NCBI GenBank assembly: GCA_022419385.1 | Contig: JAJUBI010000002.1 | Location: 4,588,001 to 4,652,000 of the forward strand | Reading direction: 5' to 3' | DNA from: Paraconiothyrium sp. Pb-2020 | Taxonomy: Eukaryota > Ascomycota > Dothideomycetes > Pleosporales > Didymosphaeriaceae | DNA length: 64,000 nt | Shown: one piece after another, positions 10,073 to 18,564 of the stretch | How positions within the stretch are numbered: position 1 is the stretch's first letter | Layout of the letters: every line of letters starts with the position of its first letter | Translations under genes and position numbers: made by a program | Notes under the pieces: generated by a model | Told to the model about the DNA's origin: nothing | What the model saw: the letters and a program-made list of their open reading frames with translations, nothing else | Databases searched by the model: none

Positions 10073-10457
10073 TTTTTAAGAGGGGCCATATCGTCCAATG
10101 GTATTTGGTTTCGCGCCCATGTCCAGTATTCTGCCTTTTTCTCACTGTCGTTGCGTTCATGTATATCGGTGAGAAGGCGCTAGAAGACGGTGTCATATGC
10201 AAATACGATGCGATAGCTGATCGCCCCGCTCTGATGGTCTTCCCTTTCGTGAATGTGCGTTATTCGTAGCGCATCGTTGTTTCGTTGGGCGGCATGAACG
10301 GAGTCTCAAGTTACGCTGTAGCCAATGAAGTGACAATTAGTCGCAATACGCTTAACCCTGTATGGTGTGCACATGTGCAGTTAGGCCCTCTGCCATACCT
10401 TCGCTGACGACTGCTTCTCGTCCTCGCACCCGTACAACAGAAATTGAATCAACTGCA

Positions 10458-11220
10458 ATGGCCAGTATCCGCGTTCGTCGCGGTGCCAGAGGCGCTCGAA
10501 AGGTGAAGACCGGATGTTTGACGTGCAAGTACGGCGCAAGCTTTGTATTCCTCATGCTCTTACTCACTAAGTCGCAGGACAAGGCACAAGAAGTGTGATG
10601 AACTGAAGCCCGTGTGCACTCCGTGCAGAATGTACGGCTGGAGATGTGACTTCCTGGCAATTCCAAGCCCCACTTCTCCGCCTTCTCTTCATCTTGGCGA
10701 TACCGACGCAATCCACTTCGACTACTTCCGGCTGATTTGTGCACCCGAATTTGCCCTTTTCTTTCAGATAGAATCATGGTCCAGCATCGTGCTACAAGCA
10801 GCTTCATCAGATCCGTCATTTCGGCGAATCGCTCTTGCTGTCGGTGCTCTCAGCCGAAGTCGTTATACACTATCTAGCCAGCAACAAGCTGCAGATAGAT
10901 ACGCTCTGTGCCAATACAACATGGCAATCAGAGAGCTCGGGCTGTTAGAACACTCACCGCGAAACATATTCCGCATCGTTTTAGCCAGCATAACGCTAAT
11001 TGTCCTCGAGTTCCTCCTCGAAAACTACAACAGGGTTCGAATCCATCTGCGCAGCGCCTTGTCTATGCTTAGCGCTATCAAACTGCGCTTTGAAGAGGAG
11101 ACAGCACTCTATTTCCAGGCTCTCACTTACATCGAAGACATGTTATCATGTCAACATTGGACGACTTCGACTATACCTGGCGTTGCCGATGTCCCCAACG
11201 AGGATCAAGAGTTACTTTGA
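10458..11220 (+). CDS. short Zn2Cys6 transcription factor, probably C-terminally truncated
   Basis: Exons 10458-10528 and 10578-11220 (49-nt intron) join to 237 residues. The intron splits the DNA-binding domain; after joining, GCLTCKTRHKKCDELKPVC plus TPCRMYGWRC gives the exact C-x2-C-x6-C-x6-C-x2-C-x6-C spacing of the fungal binuclear zinc cluster (residues about 20-46). The remainder (FFQIESWSSIVLQAASSDPS, ALCQYNMAIRELGLL, LRSALSML) resembles the N-terminal half of the fungal regulatory domain found behind such fingers. Family members are usually 400-700 residues, so about half is missing; the frame stops 190 bp before the epoxide hydrolase. An upstream ATG at 10362 in frame is a possible longer start. 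Nuclear regulator if functional; it could control the adjacent hydrolase, which is inference. Confidence 0.75.
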
Positions 11221-11412
11221 TTGGCTGGTGCGTAAACCTTAATTGAAGAATGCCCAAGTGCTACATGGGTTGACATACCACAGCCAGCTAGCAATGACTA
11301 GACCAAAGTACTATAAGAAGGCTTGCAATCCTGACGCCACCGCAAGTCCAGCTCTCAAAGTAAAAGGTATATGTGCGCTCCCAGTAGAGGTGTCCTCAGG
11401 TTCTTAGCAATT

Positions 11413-12798
11413 ATGTCCAATATCACGCCCTTTAGCATCAATATCCCGAATGAGAAAGTACAGCGACTGAAGCAGAAGCTCAGTGCCATCGACTTCCCCG
11501 ATGAAGTCACGGGCGCAGAAGATCCATGGGCCCGCGGTGTGCCACTAAGCGAAATGAAACGCCTCACAGCGTACTGGGGCGGAACCTTCGATTGGAGAAA
11601 AGCTGAGTCTAAGCTGAACCAACTACCACAATTCGTTACCGAGGTCGATGTGGATAACTTTGGGAAGTACACCATCCACCATGTCTATCAAGAGAGCGAT
11701 GTCGAACAGGCTGTCCCGCTTTTGTTTCTCCACAGTTGGCCGGGCGGCTTTTTCGAGGTCTCGAAGCTGTTGCCCTACCTGGACGGCGGCGAAGATAAGC
11801 CTGCTTTCCATGTCGTCGCGCCAAGTCTGGTCGATTTCGGCTTCTCCTCAGGAAGCAAGAAGGTATGTAGTGTTCTTTCGAGCGATCTGCTTTTCTAAGA
11901 ACATTGGTACAGCAAGGATTTGCTATCGATCAACATGCCGAAGTATGCCACAAGCTCATGCTGTCTCTTGGATATACCGAATACGGTAAGCTGTTACTCG
12001 AAAAGGTCACTTCTATGCAAAGCTCACATCAGGAAGTGGTACAAGGCGGAGATCTCGGTTGCCTTACAGCACGATTCATTGCTCTCAAGTATGGTCGGAA
12101 GCACTGCAAAGCCACTCATACGAATAACGCCCTACCAGCGGAGCCTACAGAAGCAAAGCATCCCCAGCTCTATGTGCGATTGCAGTCCACACCCCTCACT
12201 CCTCTTGAGCTCAACGGCCTAGCTCGGACCGCGAAGTATTTCTCGACGGCGTCAGGTTATTATCAGCTCGCCTCAACGCGCCCGCAAACCCTTGGATATG
12301 CCCTAGCAGACAGTCCCGTCGCACTGCTAGCGTGGATATACGAAAAGCTGCACGACTGGGTAGATCCGAAATATACATGGACAGATGATGAGATCTGCAC
12401 CTGGGTGAGCATCTACTGGTGAGTGGCCCCACAAGACAGACTGCACATGATCTGCGCTCATCAGAAGCCTACTCAGGTTCTCTACGCCCGGTCCAGCTGC
12501 TTCCAGCCGCGTATTCTACGATTTCGAGCACCGGAAACCAGAGGGCGCTTTTCCGGCTTCCCAAGCTTACATCGATGTACCCCTCGGCGTGGCGCGTTTC
12601 GCGAACGATACGGTTCTGCTGCCGCGCCTGTGGAATCAGACGCTCGGTCCCGTAGTTTACGAGAGTGAGTACGATGTAGGAGGTCATTTCGCGGCGTGGG
12701 AACGTCCAGATGCCATTGCGAAAGATCTGCAGGCTATGTTTGGTAGAGGTGGACCCGCTTTTGCGTGCGTGGATGGGAAGAGCGGATACAAAGAGTGA
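11413..12798 (+). CDS. epoxide hydrolase (alpha/beta fold) with intron-like in-frame insertion
   Basis: Exons 11413-11862, 11913-12418 and 12477-12798 give 425 residues. The start at 11413 (MSNITPFSINIP) fits the N-terminal epoxide hydrolase domain; a longer start at 11371 is in frame. H107-S-W-P is the oxyanion motif, D197 in QGGDLG is the nucleophile (the family norm is GGDWG), QTLGYALADSPVALLAWIYE and WVSIYWFSTPGPAAS are the lid and following strands, and GGHFAAWE holds the catalytic His. Residues 175-190 (positions 11985-12032) are an insertion beginning gtaag and ending cag: it looks like the position of a family intron, but removing the 47 nt between the splice signals would break the frame, whereas reading through keeps it. 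Activity is therefore uncertain. Converts epoxides to diols; substrate unknown. Confidence 0.72.
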
Positions 12799-12827
12799 GT
12801 GAGTGAGTGAGTGAGTGAGTGAGTGAG
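12793..12827 (+). repeat. (GAGT)n microsatellite at the stop codon
   Basis: Eight full GAGT units plus a partial unit. The TGA that ends the epoxide hydrolase (12796-12798) is formed by the first units. GAGT repeats give TGA within four codons in every frame, so length changes of the repeat cannot extend the protein. Confidence 0.95.
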
Positions 12828-13072
12828 GTCCAAGATACGAAAACAGTTGTGCACGAGACCTCACTAGGTAGCAAGTTGGATGTCATTAGTACCTCCAATT
12901 ACGTGGGTGAAGAGATCCTAATATAAAACGTGCTAATATTCGTACGCGCTGACGCTTGCATACGGACCCCAATCCAACCCACGCCTTGTACAATAACAGG
13001 ATGAGAGCCTTGTATATAAGGAATATGCCCCGCGCCGATCGGAAGCATTTATATACATCGGGCACCCTCAGA

Positions 13073-14137
13073 ATGGTACGCTTCGATTCTGTACCCTTTG
13101 GCACGGATGAGGTCGTATCATCCGCCATCGCTATTTCCATCGTTCTCAGCCTGCGAATCTGGGGGCGAGGAATCAAGAAGATGCACGTTACTCTGAGCGA
13201 TTACATCACCATTGGTGCACTTGTAAGTTCGACCAGCAACAAGTGCGTACCTAATAGCAACACTGATGAGGACAGATGACTCTGCTTACACGATTTGCGC
13301 TCAAATTACCAGGTACGGCGGCTCCGATGATAGGAGACACTGAAATAATCAACGATAGTCTACCACTGGATGTTCCGCTTGCAGGATGGCCACCTCGCCA
13401 TCGCCCCTCAACACGCCTTGCGAAGCGCGCAGCTCGTTTTCGCCAGCGAAGTTGTGTTCGCAACATCGATCGCCCTGGTTAAGATATCTATCCTTTTGGG
13501 CTACCGGGAACTTTTCTATGTGCTCGTCTGGGTCAAGAGATTCATATGGTTGATGATTGCGGCGTGTGTCGTAATATTTGCGTCAAATACTGCTGGATTA
13601 ATGACCATGTGCGCCCCTTTCGAAGCGAACTACGACCCTGATATAAAGGGTGTGTGTCGTGTTTCGCGATCACTGGGTGCTTCCCTGGCTACAGTGATCA
13701 ATGTCGTCGTGGACGTCATATTAGTCGTCATTCCAGTATGCGTGGTACGGATGCTCAAGATCAATACGACCAAGAAGTTTGGAATCAGTTTGATGTTTGG
13801 CCTAGGTCTCTTGTACGTAAAGACCGAAATCGTTGGCTCCACCAACACATCAACGATAGCTTGTTAATCGTACCGCAGGATCGTTGTCGTCGCTGGCCTC
13901 AGAGTCCACGTGTATCAAACGGAAACAATGTCGAATAATCATCGACTGGCACTGCTCTCTTCATTGGAACTGCATCTCGGTCTGATTGCAGCGTGCTTGC
14001 CGTTTATCGGGCCGGCGTTTGTCAGAATCGGAGAATCGTCGTTTGGTACGTGGCTTGGTAGGATCAATTGTCAGCCCAGTATGCATGTGAAGACTGGAAG
14101 CATGGGACGTGGAAATTGTCGATCGATCAATGTGTAA
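13073..14137 (+). CDS. PTH11/rhodopsin-like seven-helix membrane protein (splicing partly uncertain)
   Basis: A fungal integral membrane protein of the PTH11-like or rhodopsin-domain kind. Exon 1 (13073-13222; in-frame ATG also at 13001) gives the first helix SSAIAISIVLSLRIW and DYITIGAL. Exon 3 (13359-13812) holds helices in ASEVVFATSIALVKISILLG, FIWLMIAACVVIFASNTAGL and ATVINVVVDVILVVIPVCVV with CAPFEANYDP between them. Exon 4 (13879-14137) gives IVVVAGLRVHVYQT and the family ending LELHLGLIAACLPFIGPAFV. Between 13223 and 13358 I cannot find one splice pattern that keeps all conserved residues: exon 13276-13312 keeps the frame, but another frame there reads AYTICAQITRYGG, which looks more like the family. 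Possibly damaged. Such proteins sit in the plasma membrane and may sense surfaces or ligands. Confidence 0.62.
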
Positions 14138-14343
14138 ATATGAGGATCAAGGTGCTGTTTAGATGGGCGGTGTATATGCACCGGTAGCCACAGAGCTGTC
14201 GTGAATGCGAGAAAGAGGAACCAAGTCAATACCGTCATCTCATGCTTCAATTAGAATCAGTCCCCACTGTCAATATGCTTGCTTGGGCCCGCACACATGC
14301 ATCTATCAAGACAAAAAGTGTAGATGCAGCAGCAGCAAAACAC

Positions 14344-14348
14344 AAAAA
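14344..14348 (-). terminator. pol III T-run after tRNA-Lys
   Basis: Five consecutive T on the transcribed minus strand begin four bases after the mature tRNA end, the standard RNA polymerase III stop. Confidence 0.7.
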
Positions 14349-14351
14349 GGT

Positions 14352-14458
14352 AGCCCGACGTGGGGGTCGAACCCACAACCTTGAGATACCGCGTAATCGA
14401 GTTGATTAGACCGTGAATACTTAAGAGTCTCACGCTCTACCGATTGAGCTAGCCGGGC
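14352..14458 (-). tRNA. tRNA-Lys (CTT) with a 34-nt intron
   Basis: The minus strand reads GCCCGGCTAGCTCAATCGGT at the 5' end and GTGGGTTCGACCCCCACGTC near the 3' end, giving a full cloverleaf. The 7-bp acceptor stem has one G-T pair, there is an A box in the D arm, and the T arm GTGGGTTCGACCCCCAC is well formed. The anticodon stem TGAGA/TCTCA flanks loop CTCTTAA, with anticodon CTT (Lys, AAG). An intron of 34 nt follows the base after the anticodon, the normal place for nuclear tRNA introns. The mature length is 73 nt without CCA. A run of five T on the minus strand (plus 14344-14348) lies just downstream as pol III terminator. Confidence 0.95.
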
Positions 14459-14947
14459 TTCCGGTGATTTGATGCAAATCTGATCTACATTCTAATATAT
14501 ATACCAAGAAAGAAATCATCAAGACAAGCTGAAGACAAGCTGAACTCGTGCGGCAGTAGTTCCTTACGGCAAAAAATATTTCAAGCGTAGTGCTAGGTGT
14601 GGGTGGAGCTAACCGACCAGGGCCGAGCGAACTAGTGGGGCCACATCCCAGTTGCGGACACAGACCTCTTCAAATGTTCATGGCAATTCTGAATGCCTCT
14701 CATCTTGATTTTTGTAAAGTTTTGATTGAATATTCAAACCAAGAAGTCGTACTTGAGAGCACTTGATGTCGCCTACATCGAGCAACCATGAGGATGTTCT
14801 ACTGGAGCATTGCCGCTGAGGTGCGCTACCCGACGCGAGACCTCGGACGTATTTACGTCAACGCCTTCTCTGAAGATCATTGTATATAATGGAACACCAC
14901 GACGACACACTCCTTGTTGAAGACATCAAAGACCAAGAGCAAACACC
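14459..14947. other. intergenic between tRNA and SnoaL-like gene
   Basis: About 490 bp. A TATA-like attgtatataatgg at 14878-14891 lies about 60 bp before the ATG of the following gene. Otherwise nothing recognised. Confidence 0.45.
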
Positions 14948-15482
14948 ATGACATCCTACACATCCGAATACCCCTCCATTCCGTTCGACCCCGCATTCAA
15001 GAAGTTCTTCGAAGATTTCTATGCAGCCTCCGACAAGCCCGATGCGCATGATGCATACGTAGAAAACTTTACCAAAGATGCAACGCTCATCATGGCCTCG
15101 AAGAAGGCGCACGGTTCACAGGGTACGTTGCTCCAGCTTCAGGCAATCCTCCAACCGCTCTGCTTACACGTTGCACTTGCCAGAGATTCTTGCTCTCCGC
15201 AAAGGTCTCTGGGAAAAGGTCGCTAGCCGTGTGCATAACCCAATCAAGATATTCCCTTATGGTCCGAACTCTAACGAGGTCATGCTACACGGAACGGTCA
15301 AGTACGGCCTGAAAGCTGGTGGGGAGTCGGGTTTGGACTGGGCGGCGTATGCGCGGTTAGTCAAGGACGAGGGAAAGGTGAAGATGGAGTTCTATCAGGT
15401 CTATCTGGTCAGTTACGAGAGAAACATGAACATATGAAGCTACACTAACAAGAATTAGGATACTGGTGCACAGAGCAAGTAA
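14948..15482 (+). CDS. SnoaL-like (NTF2 fold) protein
   Basis: Three exons, 14948-15122, 15184-15407 and a 24-nt last exon 15459-15482, give 140 residues. Each junction keeps the frame. The protein has FKKFFEDFYAASDKPDAHDA then YVENFTKDATLIMASKKAHG, the helix and strand order that opens fungal SnoaL-like proteins, then ILALRKGLWEKVASRVHNP, IKIFPYG and a C-terminal KVKMEFYQVYLDTGAQSK. The fold is a small cone-shaped barrel used for polyketide cyclisation in bacteria and for many unknown tasks in fungi. No signal peptide, probably cytosolic. No neighbouring biosynthetic genes explain a substrate. Confidence 0.85.
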
Positions 15483-16045
15483 GATATTCCGACGTATCAA
15501 GCCGTGGTTCACATGATGAAGCCAGTTCTCCGTCTTCTAATTTCAGTTTAACTAGAATTCGCGGGGACTGATCACTGTGAAATAATTCTTACATAGCAAA
15601 AATTGGTGTGCGATAGTCCAAGTACTTGTTGTTGTGCGTAGAAGCCGTATCGAGCTCTCATGGGCAGCTTATGTTCATCTAGGTAGTCGCGAAACCACAT
15701 TCTTTCCCCAACGTACCTACCACATTAAGTGCCACTTTCCCATCGCATTGCTAACATTCCGATCCTAACCGCAACCGGCTTGCGTGTCGAGTCGCTGTTT
15801 CTTCATCTAAATTGGTAATGACGTCGTGCAGTACTACTTTTGCGGGGTCAACCAATACAAGTGGGGAGCGGTCCATCACCTCAACTCCCAAGAGTCTTGG
15901 TGTGAATTTAGATTCATGGTCACTCAAGCTCAAATCTAGTAAGTAAGAATACCGCGCCGTTTTGACCAGCAATGCTAATGCTCCATAGACTTATAGACTG
16001 AGCCAGACGTACCCGTATTTCACCTTTCTTCAACCTACTGCAACC
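15483..16045. other. intergenic, nothing recognised
   Basis: About 560 bp between the SnoaL-like gene and the MRJP pseudogene. A minus-strand frame at 15751-15972 is open but has no motif. Confidence 0.35.
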
Positions 16046-17318
16046 ATGGTGTCCAAGTGTACCGTTTTCCTAGCAATAATATCCGCCATCATCCCCACAA
16101 CGCTTGCTCAATTCCCCACCACATGTCCCGCACCCATCCCAAAGAATGGCAACAGCACCACATAGGGTCTGTCCGACAGATTCACCATCATTGGGCCGCA
16201 ACTTGAGCCTGTTCATGAATCAACAAGAGCACCAACTGGTCTGGCTATTGATCCCAACATGGTCCTGTATTTAACATATCCTCGTAACAGCGGACCCACC
16301 CCTGACAACGTTGTCAAATGTACCTCATTCGAGACAGAAGAACCTTGGCCTTCTGCCGCTTACCAAAACTGCACCGCAACTCAGAACGCAAGCACATGCT
16401 CATCAACGTACAAAACGTTGTGTTAGACAGTGTTAATCAACTCTGGATCGTCGATTCCGGTATCAAACCTGGAGAAAAGTCCGCAACTGAATATGGGGCC
16501 AAGATCATGAGTTTCTCACTGCAAGGCGACTTATTGCGAACATACGTTATTCCATCGAGTTGTATTACGATAACATGAATGCAAATGACGTCCGCATCAA
16601 CAACACACTTGGTGATGGCGGCTACGCATTCATAACTGATGAGTCGGATCCCGGATCTATCCTCTCTATCAACTTGGCTACTGGCGATGCGAATCGCAGA
16701 CTCTTCAACACAACGTATACGCGTGCCGACAAAGGCTATGTGGGAGTGTACAACGGGGAGCCTATATACACTTGGAACGGAACGCAAAAATCTTTCATTG
16801 CCACAGGCTCCGATGGTATCGCGCTGGCATCTGGGAATGTATACTGGGGTGTCCTTGGGTCGCGCCGCTTTTACTACATCTCTCAAGCCGCAATCATCAA
16901 CAACTCGATCTCCGAGGAAGACTTATTAGGGCATGTTAAAGACCCAGGACAATGCGGCACCGAGCAAGCAGGCTTGACAGCCGACGATAAAGGGCGCGTA
17001 TATATCATGGCCAGCGAGCACAACGCTATTTTCTACGTCGATACGTTGCAAGCTGCTGTCAATGAAACCGTCAACGGAGCTCCGCCTGGGAGCTCGAACC
17101 CGCTGGAGCCAGTGCCGGCGAAGGATTATGTGGTCAAGACGTTGGTAAGGAATGCTTTAATACAGCATGCAGATAGTGCGGCGATTTGGGATGGTTGGAT
17201 GTATTTTTGTACGAACCAGCTGGAGCTGAGTCCTGGGAGGCAGTATCAGAACATTGATGCGAGGAAGGGGCCTTTCAGGTCGTACAGGCTGTGGATTGGT
17301 GCAGGGCCTGCGGTTTGA
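16046..17318 (+). pseudogene. yellow/major royal jelly protein family, secreted, three lesions
   Basis: The ATG at 16046 opens a signal peptide (CTVFLAIISAIIPTTLAQ) and the sequence follows the yellow/MRJP beta-propeller family along its whole length. Segments include LYLTYPRNSGPTPDNVVKCT, FINVQNVVLDSVNQLWIVDS-like text, LYYDNMNANDVRINNTLGD, GYAFITDESDPGSILSI and WDGWMYFCTNQLEL near the end. Three lesions break it: a TAG at 16163-16165 (codon 40), a one-base loss near 16400 after NASTC, and a second frameshift near 16560 between YVIPS and LYYDN. The three conserved pieces use three successive frames. All parts remain collinear, so the decay is recent, or these are sequencing errors. MRJP proteins are best known from insects but also occur in fungi; function there is largely unknown. 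Confidence 0.82.
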
Positions 17319-17688
17319 GGGGCAACATGTTCTTAGGAGATGTTGTGAAATTTGGTGAAGCGGGATCTACTCGAAAGGAACGTTATCCGATCGCAAATAA
17401 TGTGTTCCCCTACGAAAGGCTCGTAGATTGAGCCTAGTTAGGATCTGTTGAATCCACATTGGTGCATACAAGCCTCAAGCTCCGTTCTCATCGTCCCGAA
17501 TAAGTTAGCGCATTGTGGCGCGTGCGACGGAAGCCCATCAACGCCAGTCGTCATGGCATCAAACTGTCTGCCTACACCTGCACGGCAACCATTACTCCAC
17601 ATCGTCCGGCACCGCTCGCTCGATAGACGACCGTACTCGATTTCCTTTGACCCCGTCCCTCGCGCGCATACCGCTGCTCGAGCCCGCC
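17319..17688. other. intergenic, promoter of the Rab5-like gene
   Basis: About 370 bp. Short open frames on both strands have no family match. The last 100 bp are CG/CT-rich, as often in leaders of fungal housekeeping genes. Confidence 0.35.
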
Positions 17689-18564
17689 ATGGCGGACGCA
17701 TCCTCACAACCGAAACCCAGCAGCAGCGTGAAGCTGGTACTGCTGGGAGAGGCAGCTGTCGGAAAGGTACGCGAGCATTCAGCAAGCTGCGGATTTGAGT
17801 TGTACCGGCCTTCACAATGCCCAGTGCATCTAGAGTCGCGCAGGGCTCTCAACTTTGACGCAGCGCTGTGTTTGGCTAGAGCTTGTGCATAGCTAATTCC
17901 TTTGTAGTCATCGTTGGTTATGCGCTTCGTTAACAACGACTTCCAAGAAAATAAGGAGCCCACGATAGGAGCAGCTTTCCTTACGCAGAAATGCAACCTT
18001 CCGACGCGGACCATCAAATTTGAGATCTGGGACACGGCCGGCCAAGAACGTTTCGCCTCCCTTGCACCCATGTACTATCGCAATGCGCAAGCCGCCCTCG
18101 TCGTCTACGACATCACGAAGCCATCATCGCTCACAAAAGCCCAACACTGGGTCGCCGAACTGCACCGCCAAGCGTCGCCAGGCATAGTCATTGCGCTCGT
18201 GGGGAACAAGGCTGATCTGGCGGCAGCAGCCGGCGAAGAGAGCCCGGAAGAAGCGGATGCCGCACCGGAAGCAGAGGGCGAGGACGCGAACGAGGATGAT
18301 GGCACAGACGCGAGGAGGGTTCCTACCAAGACAGCGAAGGCATATGCGGACGAGGAAGGACTACTGTTCTTCGAGACGAGCGCCAAGACGGGACAGAACG
18401 TTGCAGAAGTGTTTACGGCGATTGCGAATGCCATCCCCGAAACGAGCTTGAAGGGCCCACGAGGTGTTGGTGGACAAACAAACCTCGGTGGAAGGCAAGA
18501 AGATGCGCGGGTGAACTTGGGCAGTGCACGGGCGGAGGGGGCCAAGGAGGGATGCGCGTGTTGA
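17689..18564 (+). CDS. Rab5-family small GTPase with acidic insertion
   Basis: Exons 17689-17766 and 17908-18564 (141-nt intron that splits the P-loop) give 244 residues. All G motifs are present: GEAAVGKS (20-27), PTIGAAF (44-50) of switch I, WDTAGQERF (67-75) with the catalytic Gln, GNKADL (125-130) and ETSAK (182-186). AAFLTQK and SLAPMYYRNAQAALVVYDIT are Rab5 signatures. The C-terminus GCAC is a CxC-type double geranylgeranylation site. Between G4 and G5 (about 131-163) there is an extra Ala/Glu/Asp-rich stretch with net negative charge, absent from animal Rab5. Rab5 proteins direct early-endosome fusion and traffic to the vacuole (yeast Vps21/Ypt52/Ypt53). Which fungal paralogue this is cannot be told here; the insertion makes a Ypt52-like form plausible. 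Confidence 0.92.

Noticed and set aside
11028..11050. GGTTCGAATCC B-box-like string
   Set aside because: Lies inside the Zn2Cys6 coding exon and has no cloverleaf around it.
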